DNA of 64,000 bases, from NCBI RefSeq assembly GCF_021545845.1, contig NZ_CP088923.1:3658001-3722000 (forward strand). The letters run 5' to 3'. Shown here in pieces: positions 36,251-44,394 of this stretch. The position numbers and the translations under genes were made by a program. The notes under the pieces were generated by a model. The model was not told the origin of the DNA and made no database searches. It saw only the letters and a program-made list of their open reading frames with translations. The first letter of the stretch is position 1. Each line of letters begins with the position of its first letter. The DNA is from Rhodanobacter thiooxydans (GTDB lineage Bacteria; Pseudomonadota; Gammaproteobacteria; Xanthomonadales; Rhodanobacteraceae).

Positions 36251-36979
36251 ATGAACTCCGTCATCCGCCCCAGCGGCCGCGCCAGCGACCAGCTGCGCAG
36301 CGTCAGCATCGAACGCCACTACACCCGCCACGCCGAAGGCTCGGTGCTGGTCAGCTTCGGCGATACCCGCGTGCTGTGCACCGCCAGCATCGAGGACCGC
36401 GCGCCGGCCTGGCTGCGCGGCAAGGGCGAGGGCTGGATCACCGCCGAGTACGGCATGCTGCCGCGCGCCACCAACACCCGCACCCAGCGCGAGGCCACCC
36501 GCGGCGGCCAGGGCGGGCGCACCATGGAGATCCAGCGGCTGATCGGCCGCAGCCTGCGCGCCTGCGTCAACCGGCAGGCACTGGGCGAGCGCGTGATCAC
36601 GCTGGACTGCGACGTGCTGCAGGCCGACGGCGGCACCCGCACCGCGGCGATCACCGGCGCCTACGTGGCCCTGGTGGACGCGGTGAACCTGCTGATGAAG
36701 CGCGAGAACCTGCGGCGCAACCCGGTGGTGGGCGCGGTCGCCGCGGTCTCGGTGGGCATCTACAGGGGCGTGCCGGTGCTCGACCTCGACTACGCCGAGG
36801 ATTCGGACTGCGACACCGACATGAACGTGGTGATGAACGACGGCGGCGGCTTCATCGAGGTGCAGGGCACCGCCGAGGGCCACGCGTTCCGCCGCGACGA
36901 GATGGACGCGCTGCTGGTGCTGGCCGGGAAGGGCATCGGCGAACTGGTCGCGGCGCAACGCGCGGCACTGGCCCGATAG
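36251..36979 (+). CDS. rph: Ribonuclease PH
   Basis: A 242-aa phosphorolytic 3'-exonuclease trimming tRNA 3' ends. Family motifs: [100 protein letters not shown] and [13 protein letters not shown]. Complete at the C-terminus, unlike the frameshifted E. coli K-12 gene. Start ATG 36251; the upstream frame has no family similarity. The stop is followed immediately by a REP-like palindrome. Confidence 0.96.
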   Translation: MNSVIRPSGRASDQLRSVSIERHYTRHAEGSVLVSFGDTRVLCTASIEDRAPAWLRGKGEGWITAEYGMLPRATNTRTQREATRGGQGGRTMEIQRLIGRSLRACVNRQALGERVITLDCDVLQADGGTRTAAITGAYVALVDAVNLLMKRENLRRNPVVGAVAAVSVGIYRGVPVLDLDYAEDSDCDTDMNVVMNDGGGFIEVQGTAEGHAFRRDEMDALLVLAGKGIGELVAAQRAALAR

Positions 36980-36980
36980 C

Positions 36981-37044
36981 GTAGGGCGGGCACTGCCCGC
37001 CATCGTCCTGCCACCCAGCAGCCGGCGGGCAGTGCCCGCCCTAC
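36981..37044. repeat. REP-like inverted repeat, family A, second copy
   Basis: Perfect 21-bp arms (36981-37001 and 37024-37044) beginning GTAGGGCGGGCACTGCCCGCC in outline. It lies one base after the rph stop and 31 bp before rdgB. Same family as 5417-5517. Confidence 0.78.
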
Positions 37045-37075
37045 ACGCATTTCCAAAGGTTGACGGAGTGAGTCC

Positions 37076-37672
37076 ATGACACAGCGCATCGTGCTGGCCA
37101 GCAGCAACCGCGGCAAGCTCGCGGAGTTCAATGCGCTGCTCGCCGACAGCGGCTTCGAGGTGGTCACGCAATCGAGCCTGGGCATCGAGGACGCCGAAGA
37201 AACCGGACTCAGCTTCGTCGAGAACGCGCTGCTCAAGGCACGCCACGCCGCGCGCGCCAGCGGCCTGCCCGCGTTGGCCGACGACTCCGGCCTGTGCGTG
37301 AATCACCTGCATGGCGCGCCCGGCCTGTACTCCGCACGCTATGCTGGCGAGCACGGCGACAGCGCGGCGAACAACGCCAAGCTGCTGCGCGCGCTGGACG
37401 GCGTGCCGGCGGCGCAGCGCGGCGCATTCTTCCTCTGCGCGCTGGTCCTGCTGCAGCACGCGGACGACCCCGCCCCGCTGATCGCCGAAGGCCGCTGGCA
37501 CGGCCGCGTGCTCGATGCGCCGCGCGGCGAGCGGGGTTTCGGCTACGACCCGCTGTTCCTGCCGCACGGCCAGTCGCGCAGCGCCGCCGAACTCGAGCCG
37601 GCGCTGAAGAACACGCTCAGCCACCGCGGCCAGGCGCTGGCGCAATTGCACGCGAAACTTCGCCCGGCCTGA
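37076..37672 (+). CDS. rdgB: XTP/dITP pyrophosphatase
   Basis: A 198-aa house-cleaning NTPase that removes deaminated purine nucleotides (ITP, dITP, XTP). Signature blocks: IVLASSNRGKLAEFNALL, SFVENALLKARHAA, GLPALADDSGLCV, GAPGLYSARYAGEHGDSAANNAKLL, and GFGYDPLFLPHGQSRSAAEL. It is separated from rph by a REP-like element, so it may be read from the rph promoter with differential stability. Confidence 0.96.
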   Translation: MTQRIVLASSNRGKLAEFNALLADSGFEVVTQSSLGIEDAEETGLSFVENALLKARHAARASGLPALADDSGLCVNHLHGAPGLYSARYAGEHGDSAANNAKLLRALDGVPAAQRGAFFLCALVLLQHADDPAPLIAEGRWHGRVLDAPRGERGFGYDPLFLPHGQSRSAAELEPALKNTLSHRGQALAQLHAKLRPA

Positions 37673-37808
37673 TCCGGGCAAGCATCTGCGCCGCCGCTAC
37701 CACACCACGACTTGGTGTCGGGCTGCATGAAGGTGCTGGCCGCAGGCAGCATCCGCCACGATGTTGGCGCCGTAACTAACAGGTACCGCTTTCGCTTGTT
37801 TCGCTTTT

Positions 37809-37835
37809 GCGTTTATTGCGTTTATTGCGTTTATT
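37809..37835. repeat. Triple 9-bp tandem repeat upstream of the toxin-antitoxin pair
   Basis: GCGTTTATT occurs three times in a row without mismatch, 46 bp before the antitoxin start, preceded by a degenerate T-rich unit. Short unit and perfect copies suggest a slippage-prone tract; it could lie in the promoter of the operon. The rest of 37673-37880 is featureless. Confidence 0.75.
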
Positions 37836-37880
37836 TCGATGCCGCGTTACGCTCGTCCTCCATCCACGGGAGGCTCTGCT

Positions 37881-38339
37881 ATGACCGCCCTGCGCAACGA
37901 ACAACTCGTCAACCTGCCCGCCACTCCCCAGGAATCCGAACTGGCGCGCACCAGCAGCCGCCTGCTGGCGGCCTGTATCGGCCACGGCTCCACCGCACGC
38001 CTGCGCGTGATCGACGGCGAGCAGGAGATCGAGGTGCCGGTGGCGGCACTGCGAATGCTGGTAGACATCCTCGCCAACATGGCCGAAGGCAACGCGATGA
38101 GCCTGGTCCCGGTCCATGCCGAGCTCACCACGCAGCAAGCCGCGGATTTTCTCAACGTCTCACGGCCGTACCTGGTCGGCTTGATCGATCGCGGCGAGCT
38201 GACCCATCACAAGGTCGGCACGCATCGACGTATCTATTTCCGCGACCTGATGGCGTACCGCGAGCAACGTCTGATGCAGAGCCATGCAGCACTGGACGCC
38301 CTAGCCGAACAGGCACAAAAACTCGATCTGGACTATTGA
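37881..38339 (+). CDS. Excisionase-type DNA-binding antitoxin
   Basis: A 152-aa protein with a C-terminal MerR/excisionase-like helix-turn-helix (ELTTQQAADFLNVSRPYLVGLIDRGELTHHKVGTHRRIYFRDLMAY) and a helical N-terminus. Such proteins are paired with PIN-domain toxins in many Proteobacteria and act as antitoxin and autorepressor. The ATG at 37881 has GGGAGG eight bases upstream. The next gene, three bases beyond the stop, is a PIN toxin broken by a frameshift, so this is now an antitoxin without a full partner. Confidence 0.82.
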   Translation: MTALRNEQLVNLPATPQESELARTSSRLLAACIGHGSTARLRVIDGEQEIEVPVAALRMLVDILANMAEGNAMSLVPVHAELTTQQAADFLNVSRPYLVGLIDRGELTHHKVGTHRRIYFRDLMAYREQRLMQSHAALDALAEQAQKLDLDY

Positions 38340-38342
38340 GGC

Positions 38343-38911
38343 ATGTCGAACTTCGTCGCGATGTTCGACGCCTGCGTGTTGTACCGCGAATCCCTGCGCA
38401 ATCTCTTGCTACATCTCGCCCTGAGTGGCTTGTACCGCGCGCGCTGGACTGCGCGCGTACACGAAGAATGGATCAGGGCATTGTGCGCCAGCGTCCCGAT
38501 CTTTCCCGCGACGATCTGGAGCGAACTCGACGACTGATGGATGAAGCGATACCCGACTGCCTGATCACGGGATACGAACATCTGGAGAACGGGCTGCTCC
38601 TGCCCGATTCCGACGACCGCCACATACTTGCTGCAGCAATTTTCAGCCACGCCGGAACCATCGTGACCTACAACCTAAAGGATTTCCCTGACAACGCGCT
38701 CGCGCCACACGGAATCACCGCACAGCATCCCGACACCTTCATCGAGCATGCCTTCGGCATCGACCGATCGGCCGTGATTATGGCCGTTCGCAGTCACCGC
38801 GCATCGCTCAAGAACCCACCGAGAACGACCGAAGAGTTGTTTGACAGCTATTTGCGACACGAACTGGCAGCGACCGTCGCCTTGCTGAGACCTCATGCGC
38901 CACTACTCTGA
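38343..38911 (+). pseudogene. PIN-domain toxin, frameshifted
   Basis: A PIN ribonuclease toxin split by one lost base. The first part (38343 to about 38483) reads MSNFVAMFDACVLYRESLRNLLLHLALSGLYRARW...HEEWIRAL with the first active-site Asp. After about 38483 the protein continues in the minus-one frame as RQRPDLSRDDLERTRRLMDEAIPD and carries the last acidic cluster (LLPDSDDRHILAAAIF...TYNLKDFP). Inserting one base after GCATTG restores a normal EEWIRALLRQRPDL-like sequence. The unshifted frame stops at 38537. Either the toxin is inactivated or the base is a sequencing error. Confidence 0.85.
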
Positions 38912-38938
38912 TACATCCGCACATCCCGGCCATCTGCC

Positions 38939-40105
38939 GTGTCGCTGACCGCACCGCCACTGTCGCTGTACGTGCACATGCCGTGGTGCGTGAAGAAGTG
39001 CCCGTACTGCGACTTCAACTCGCACGGCCTGCGCAGCGAGCCGCCGCCCTACGCCGCCTACATCGGCCACCTGCTGGCCGACCTCGACGCCGACCGCGCC
39101 GAGTTTGCCGCGGCGCTGGAAGGCCGCCCGCTGATCAGCATCTTTTTCGGCGGCGGTACGCCCAGCCTGTTCGCGCCGGAGCTGATCGCGCGCCTGCTCG
39201 ACGGCGTGCGCGAGCGGCTGCCGCTGGCCGACGACGCCGAGATCACCCTGGAGACCAACCCCGGCACGGTCGAGCACGGTCGCTTCGACGGCTACCTCGC
39301 CGCCGGCGTCAACCGCATCTCGTTCGGCGTGCAGAGTTTCGACGACGACAAGCTCCGGCGGCTCGGCCGCATCCATTCGGCCAGCGAGGCCGAGGCCGCG
39401 GTGAAATCGGCGCAGGACGCCGGCTACGCCAACATCAACCTCGACCTGATGTATGCGCTGCCGCGGCAGGATCTCGATGGTGCACTGACCGACGTGGAAC
39501 GCGCGGTCGCGCTCGCGCCCACGCACATCTCGCACTACCAGCTGACGCTGGAGCCGAACACGGTGTTCGCCGCCAACCCGCCGCCGCTGCCCGACGACGA
39601 CCACGCCTGGGCGATGCAGGAGGCCTGCGAGGCGCGCCTGGCCGAGGCCGGCTACGGCCAGTACGAAATCTCCGCGTACGCCCGGCCTGACCGACGCTGC
39701 CTGCACAACCTCAACTACTGGGAATTCGGCGACTACCTCGGCATCGGCGCCGGCGCCCACGGCAAGCTCAGCGACGCGGCCAGCGGCCTGGTGCGGCGGC
39801 GCTGGAAGAGCCGCCACCCGCGCGCCTACATGCAAGCGAACGGCGGTCCGGACCGGATCGGCGGCGACAGCATGGTCGGCGCGGACGAGCTGCCGTTCGA
39901 ATACATGCTCAACGCGCTGCGCCTGGTCCACGGCGTGCCGATGGCCGCCTTCGCCGAGCGCACCGGCCTGCCGTCGGCGCGCATCGCCGCCGCACTGTCA
40001 ACGGCGCGCCGGCACGGCTGGCTGCACGACGACCCGCAGCGGCTGCACACCACCGCGCTGGGCCAGCGCTTCCTCAACGACGTGATCGGCCTTTTCCTGG
40101 ACTGA
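38939..40105 (+). CDS. hemW: Radical SAM heme chaperone HemW
   Basis: A 388-aa radical SAM protein that delivers heme to respiratory enzymes; formerly annotated as coproporphyrinogen III oxidase. The cluster motif is C17-VKK-C21-PY-C24. Downstream are FGGGTPSLFAPE, ETNPGTVEHGRFDGYLAAGVNRISFGVQSF, INLDLMYALPRQ and the HemW C-terminal region with LHNLNYWEFGDYLGIGAGAHG. The GTG at 38939 is the only start that leaves the N-terminal strand complete. In many gammaproteobacteria hemW follows rdgB directly; here the toxin-antitoxin pair lies between them. Confidence 0.93.
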   Translation: MSLTAPPLSLYVHMPWCVKKCPYCDFNSHGLRSEPPPYAAYIGHLLADLDADRAEFAAALEGRPLISIFFGGGTPSLFAPELIARLLDGVRERLPLADDAEITLETNPGTVEHGRFDGYLAAGVNRISFGVQSFDDDKLRRLGRIHSASEAEAAVKSAQDAGYANINLDLMYALPRQDLDGALTDVERAVALAPTHISHYQLTLEPNTVFAANPPPLPDDDHAWAMQEACEARLAEAGYGQYEISAYARPDRRCLHNLNYWEFGDYLGIGAGAHGKLSDAASGLVRRRWKSRHPRAYMQANGGPDRIGGDSMVGADELPFEYMLNALRLVHGVPMAAFAERTGLPSARIAAALSTARRHGWLHDDPQRLHTTALGQRFLNDVIGLFLD

Positions 40106-40193
40106 AAAGCGCGCTGCGGCCACCCGCGCGGATGGCGTCGCTGCCGCAACCGGCATAGACTTGCCGCTTCGGGGGATTCACCAGGGTTCATGC

Positions 40194-42470
40194 ATGGATG
40201 TCGGGCACGATCGACGTCATTCGTCCGCGTTGCATCAGGGCAGCCGCATCGGCAATGCGCATTGGCCGGCGCGTACGCAGCGCCTGCTGGAAGCCAGCTG
40301 CCATCAGTGCGTGGACGGCTTGCAGGAACCCCTGCGGCGCTGCCTGAGCGAGTTCGAGAAGCAGCTTTTCGCGCAAGCCGAGCGCGCGCACCATGCCGGC
40401 GACCAGCAGGACTGCTTCTCCAGCCGGCAGCGTGTGCTGCAGGGCCGCGCCGCCTACACGCAACGTTTCGTCCTGCATATCGGCAGCGCGTTCAACGGCA
40501 TCGACAGCGCCCGGTCCGCGCCGGCCGCCGCCAGCCCCAAGCCGTGGCAGACGCTGGCGCTGGTCGACCCCGGCGAGCAGGAAGTGTCGATGAGCCAGGA
40601 ACAGCTGGGCGTCCGCGGCGAGGTGCGCCACGCCAGTGTGCTGTACGAGCTGGGTCATCGGCTGGCGGTGCTGATCGGTGCACCGCCACTGGAGGGGCTG
40701 GCGCTGCCGCTGGGTCCCTACGCGCTGGCCCGGGCCTGCCACGAGGCGGGGGCGGAGCTGGAACTGCCGCTGAAGCACCAGTTGATGCTGCTGCAGCACT
40801 TCGACCAGTGGGTGATCCAGGCGCTGGCGCCGATGTACGACGTCATCAATGCGCACCTGCAGGGCGACGGCATCCTGCCGCAACTGCGCAGCATCCCCAT
40901 CCCGCGCCACGTCGGCAAACGATCGCGCCCTGTTGCCAGCAGCGGAGCTGCAGCGGCCAGCGAACCGGCTGCCGCGCCCACCGGCGCACCCCACACCGGC
41001 GTCAGCGCCGGCAGCGGCGCGCCGATCGAGGTGCTTGAATCCCTGCGCGACCTGCTCGCGCGCCAGCGCGCCAGCCAGAGCGGGGTCAGCGGCCAGGCGG
41101 CCGGCCGCGCCGCCAGCGAACAGGAGCTGCAATCCGCGCTGGGCGCGCTGCAGCAACACCTGGCCCAGCTCACCGACCAGGCCGGCCGTGAACTGCGCAG
41201 CGCGGCACGGCTGCGCGAGGAGCTGCTGGCCCAGCTCAACGCCGGCAAGCCCGGCGACGCGCCACGCACCCGCCTGAGCGATGAGCAGAGCGACAAGGTC
41301 GAACTGGTCGCGCGGCTGTTCGAACAGCTTGGACAGCAGCTGCAACGCGGCGGCAACGCCCGCCAGCTGCTCGGTGACCTGCAACTGCCGGTATTGCGCA
41401 TGGCGGTGACCGACCGCGGCTTCTTCGAGCAACGCGAGCATCCGGCGCGCCGGCTGCTCGACACGGTGACTGCCGCCGCAAACGACTGGCTCGACGGCAG
41501 CGACGACGAGAGCAACCGCCCACTCGCCAGCAAGCTCGAGCAACTGGTCGCCCGCGCCAGCCGGGAACCGCCCAGTGCGGGGCTGTACACCACGCTGCTG
41601 GCCGACATCGAACACCACCTGGCCCTGCTCACGCGCAAGGCGCAGGCCGCCGAACGGCGCCACGTGGAAGCCGCGCAGGGGCGCGAGCGGCTGGACCAGG
41701 CCCGCCACCGCGCCGGCGAACTGATGGCCGAACGCTTCGCGCTGTCGCCGCCGCGCGGCCTGTTGCGCGCCCTGCTCGACCGCGCCTGGTCCGACGTGCT
41801 GGCTCTGACCCTGCTGCGGCATGGCGAGGACAGCGAGGCGTTCGACACGCAACTGGCGATCACCGACCAGTTGCTCGGCCGCCTGCCGGTGGGCGACCGC
41901 CGGCAGCTGCAGGCGGAGGTGGAAGCCGGCCTGCAGCGGATCGGCATGCACGCCGAGGAAGCCGTGCAGGTGGCGCAGCGGCTGCTCGGCGCGGGTGCCC
42001 CCGACCCTGTCGGCGAGCTGCCCAGCGCCACCGACCTCGCGCTGCGCCTGAAGCAGCATCAGCGCCTCGGCGAATTGCAGTCCGCTCCGCCGCAGAAATC
42101 GGCGCTGGCGCCGCCGGCCGCGGCGCCAGAGCCCAGCCCGCGTGAACGGGACATCGAACAGCACCTGCGCCAGCTGCCGTTCGGCAGCTGGTTCGAGTTC
42201 GTCGACCCGGCCAGCGGGCGGATCGCCCGGCGCAAGCTGGCCTGGTACTCGCCGGTCTCCGGGCATTGCCTGCTGGTCAGCCAGCGCGGCCAGCGCGGCG
42301 AGGAGACGAGCCTGGCGCAGCTGGCCCGCGAGGTGGCCAGCGGTCGCGCCTGCGAAGTACCGGCGCAACCGGAGAGCCTGCTCGACCGCGCCTGGCGCAG
42401 CCTCACCGGCAGCCTGCGCCAGGCCACCGCGCCACGCCGCCACGCCCCGCCGGAGGACGCACACCGATGA
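40194..42470 (+). CDS. DUF1631 family protein
   Basis: A large (758 aa) cytoplasmic protein of unknown function. The N-terminus is helical (RTQRLLEASCHQCVDGLQEPLRRCLSEFEKQLFAQAER), the middle is Ala/Gln/Arg-rich with long helices, and the conserved C-terminus reads LRQLPFGSWFEFVDPASGRIARRKLAWYSPVSGHCLLVSQRG, which looks like a PilZ-type beta barrel lacking the RxxxR signature. ATG 40194 is chosen; a TTG at 40161 would add 11 residues. Its stop overlaps the next start (ATGA), so it is coupled to a PilZ protein. A link to cyclic-di-GMP signalling is inference. Confidence 0.82.
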   Translation: MDVGHDRRHSSALHQGSRIGNAHWPARTQRLLEASCHQCVDGLQEPLRRCLSEFEKQLFAQAERAHHAGDQQDCFSSRQRVLQGRAAYTQRFVLHIGSAFNGIDSARSAPAAASPKPWQTLALVDPGEQEVSMSQEQLGVRGEVRHASVLYELGHRLAVLIGAPPLEGLALPLGPYALARACHEAGAELELPLKHQLMLLQHFDQWVIQALAPMYDVINAHLQGDGILPQLRSIPIPRHVGKRSRPVASSGAAAASEPAAAPTGAPHTGVSAGSGAPIEVLESLRDLLARQRASQSGVSGQAAGRAASEQELQSALGALQQHLAQLTDQAGRELRSAARLREELLAQLNAGKPGDAPRTRLSDEQSDKVELVARLFEQLGQQLQRGGNARQLLGDLQLPVLRMAVTDRGFFEQREHPARRLLDTVTAAANDWLDGSDDESNRPLASKLEQLVARASREPPSAGLYTTLLADIEHHLALLTRKAQAAERRHVEAAQGRERLDQARHRAGELMAERFALSPPRGLLRALLDRAWSDVLALTLLRHGEDSEAFDTQLAITDQLLGRLPVGDRRQLQAEVEAGLQRIGMHAEEAVQVAQRLLGAGAPDPVGELPSATDLALRLKQHQRLGELQSAPPQKSALAPPAAAPEPSPRERDIEQHLRQLPFGSWFEFVDPASGRIARRKLAWYSPVSGHCLLVSQRGQRGEETSLAQLAREVASGRACEVPAQPESLLDRAWRSLTGSLRQATAPRRHAPPEDAHR

Positions 42471-42814
42471 GCAGCAGCGACCAGCGCCGCGCCGAACGCA
42501 AGCGCGCCAGCGCCAACGCCGTGGTCACCGACGCGATCAGCGGCCTGCCGATCGGCCACCTGGGCAACCTGTCGATGACCGGCATGCTGCTGATCGGCGC
42601 GCAGGCGCCGCGCAGCGAAGCGTTGTACCAGGTCAGCCTGACGCTGCCCGGTGCGGAGCGGATGCTGGCATCGTCGCAACCGATCGAAGTCGGCATCCAG
42701 GAGCAGTGGCATGAAGCCGCCGCCAGTTCGGGGCAGATCTGGGCGGGCTACCGCATCGTGGCGATCACCGACGCCGACGCCGCGCGGATCGAGAGCTGGC
42801 TGGCGCAGGACTGA
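42467..42814 (+). CDS. PilZ-domain protein
   Basis: A 115-aa protein. It starts SSSDQRRAERKRASANAVVTDAISGLPIGHLGNLSMTGMLLIG: the RRAERKR stretch fits the RxxxR motif and LGNLSMTGML the D/NxSxxG motif of cyclic-di-GMP-binding PilZ domains. The Asp of the second motif is Asn here. Start overlaps the DUF1631 stop by 4 bp, so the two are made together. The stop TGA forms the first three bases of a 29-bp hairpin repeat. Confidence 0.88.
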   Translation: MSSSDQRRAERKRASANAVVTDAISGLPIGHLGNLSMTGMLLIGAQAPRSEALYQVSLTLPGAERMLASSQPIEVGIQEQWHEAAASSGQIWAGYRIVAITDADAARIESWLAQD

Positions 42815-42840
42815 GAGGTTGTGATTTTTTCAACCTCTCA
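42812..42840 (+). repeat. 29-bp hairpin repeat containing the PilZ stop codon
   Basis: Identical to the complement of 5577-5605: 10-bp arms TGAGAGGTTG/CAACCTCTCA around TGATTTTTT, same orientation relative to the gene, stop codon embedded in the left arm. Confidence 0.7.
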
Positions 42841-42867
42841 GGCCAGCCGCGGCGAGGGCATGGCGAG

Positions 42868-42908
42868 GGCATGGATGCCCGAGTTGAGGCAACCCAGGAG
42901 CGGTTGCC
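42868..42908. repeat. Dispersed double-hairpin repeat, fourth copy
   Basis: GGCATGGATGCC palindrome followed by GGCAAC...GTTGCC arms. Thirty-five bases from 42859 match those from 351 exactly. Confidence 0.65.
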
Positions 42909-42918
42909 CGACGGCCGA

Positions 42919-42952
42919 ACATGAAACAGTCACGCCAGTGACTGTTTCATGT
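42919..42952. repeat. Perfect hairpin, 15-bp stem
   Basis: Arms ACATGAAACAGTCAC and GTGACTGTTTCATGT with loop GCCA. Part of a run of stem-loops between the PilZ gene and the IS element; no T-tract on either side. Confidence 0.7.
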
Positions 42953-42985
42953 GAGCGGGTCCGGGCGTGTACCGGACTCGCGATC

Positions 42986-43014
42986 GAAGAAAACCACGGG
43001 ATGTGGTTTTCTTC
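42986..43014. repeat. Perfect hairpin, 12-bp stem
   Basis: Arms GAAGAAAACCAC and GTGGTTTTCTTC with loop GGGAT, ending 11 bp before the left end of the IS element. Confidence 0.7.
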
Positions 43015-43025
43015 ACAAGCTCTGA

Positions 43026-44241
43026 GAGGGTGTCGACAAAACAAAAATAGGCTGCGAACATGCCGTAAACAGGCACTTTGGGCGGGTTTGAATGAGCAAG
43101 ACCGAGGCGACGCCGGTGAAACGAGGGCGCAAGCCGAGCCTGAACGCAGGGCATGTCACCGCCTTGCGTACCATCGTGAAGGCATCGCCGCACGCGACCT
43201 TGGACGAGGTGACCGGCGCGTTGCGTGAGCAAACGAAGGTCAAGGTCTGTTCGGCCACGGTGCGCAAGGCGCTGCGGCAGGCCGGTATCCACAAGGCGAA
43301 GCCTGCCATCGCCAAGCCGGAACCCACGCCGGCGGATGGTGCACCCCAACGCTATGGCTATACGGCAAGGCATCGGCGCAAGGAAGGTGCCAGCGGCATG
43401 AACACCGACCTGACCGACGCGGAATGGGCGTGGGTGGCTGACTTGTTCGAGCGCGATGGCGGGCAGGGGCGGCCCGTAAGCTATGCGCGCAAACGCGTCG
43501 TCGACGCCTGTTGTTATGTGGTGCGCACGGGGTGCGCCTGGCGCTTGCTGCCCAAGAGCTTCCCGCCGTGGGCCAGTGTCCACAAGACGTTCAGCCGCTG
43601 GGCGAAGGCCGGTTTGTTCGAAGCCATGCATGATCGTCTGCGCGCCCAGTGGCGGGAACGCGAAGGCCGCAAGCCCGAGCCCACGGCCGGCGTGATCGAC
43701 GCACAAAGCAACCGCAGCAGCGCGCAAGGCGGCATGACTGGACGCGACGCCGGCAAGAAGGTCAAGGGTCGCAAACGCCACCTGTTGGTGGACACGCTCG
43801 GGTGGTTGTTGGCGGTGAGCGTGACCGCCGCCAGTGTGCAGGATCGCGATGCCGCGCCCGCCGTTGTGGATCAAGCCGTTGCCAAGGTTCCTGGACTGCT
43901 CAAGCTCTATGCCGACGGCGCCTACGCCGGCAAGTGCAAGGAAGGCATCGAGGCCGCGCACCCGAGCTTGAAGGTCGAGATCGTTCGCCACCCGCAAAAC
44001 CGCAACACGGGATCGTGGCAGGGTGCACAGCTTCCGCTACTGCCCGACCCCGTGGCCAAAGGCTTCGTCGTCCTTGCCAAACGCTGGGTTGTTGAGCGCA
44101 CTCATGCCTGGAACGAGCGCGCCCGGCGACTGATGGTGCACCATGATCGCTCCGCATGGGCGCCGGTGGCTTGGGTCTGGTTAGTCGAAGCGCGTATCCT
44201 CGCCACTAGACTCGCAAGCTGATTGTTTTGTCGACACCCTC
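43026..44241 (+). mobile_element. IS5-family insertion sequence (IS1031-like), complete
   Basis: A 1,216-bp element with terminal inverted repeats GAGGGTGTCGACAAAACAA. The first 19 bases match the complement of the last 19. It is flanked by a TGA direct repeat on both sides (43023-43025 and 44242-44244), the 3-bp TNA-type target duplication of the IS1031 group. It encodes one full-length transposase. Intact ends, intact frame and a preserved duplication point to a recent insertion. It landed in a hairpin-rich intergenic region and interrupts no gene. Confidence 0.93.
43092..44222 (+). CDS. IS5-family DDE transposase with extra N-terminal helix-turn-helix
   Basis: A 376-aa single-frame transposase. 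The C-terminal two thirds is IS5 type: MNTDLTDAEWAWVADLF, RTGCAWRLLPKSFPPWASVHKTFSRW, first Asp in AGVIDAQSNRS, GRKRHLLVDTLGWLL, second Asp in LYADGAYAG and Glu in VVERTHAWNERARRL. The first 110 residues form a separate winged-helix segment (NAGHVTALRTIVKASPHATLDEVTGALRE...CSATVRKALRQAGI) like those in IS630-type recombinases. The internal MNTDLTDAEW is where classic IS5 transposases begin, so this looks like a domain fusion. Confidence 0.93.
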   Translation: MSKTEATPVKRGRKPSLNAGHVTALRTIVKASPHATLDEVTGALREQTKVKVCSATVRKALRQAGIHKAKPAIAKPEPTPADGAPQRYGYTARHRRKEGASGMNTDLTDAEWAWVADLFERDGGQGRPVSYARKRVVDACCYVVRTGCAWRLLPKSFPPWASVHKTFSRWAKAGLFEAMHDRLRAQWREREGRKPEPTAGVIDAQSNRSSAQGGMTGRDAGKKVKGRKRHLLVDTLGWLLAVSVTAASVQDRDAAPAVVDQAVAKVPGLLKLYADGAYAGKCKEGIEAAHPSLKVEIVRHPQNRNTGSWQGAQLPLLPDPVAKGFVVLAKRWVVERTHAWNERARRLMVHHDRSAWAPVAWVWLVEARILATRLAS

Positions 44242-44394
44242 TGAGCCGCCTCCGCCCGTCGTTCGCTGGCGGGCAGCGCGCGTACGCGCGATCATGGTCA
44301 CCTGTTTCCCCTTCCCCGTTCACGGGCCGCGCCGGCGCCCGCGCGACGCGGCCACTGGCCGCCGCCGATCCGCCCGCGCCGCCGAGGAGTCACC

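Noticed and set aside
34676-37681. Minus-strand open frame of 1,001 codons ending in gmk
   Set aside because: Only the last 209 residues are guanylate kinase; the rest lies antisense to rph and rdgB or out of frame with yicC.
38343-38537. Independent 64-aa gene
   Set aside because: It is the N-terminal part of the PIN toxin; the rest continues in another frame.
42812-43014. Integron attC or retron structural RNA
   Set aside because: No integrase or reverse transcriptase gene is present in the window and the stems lack attC core sites.
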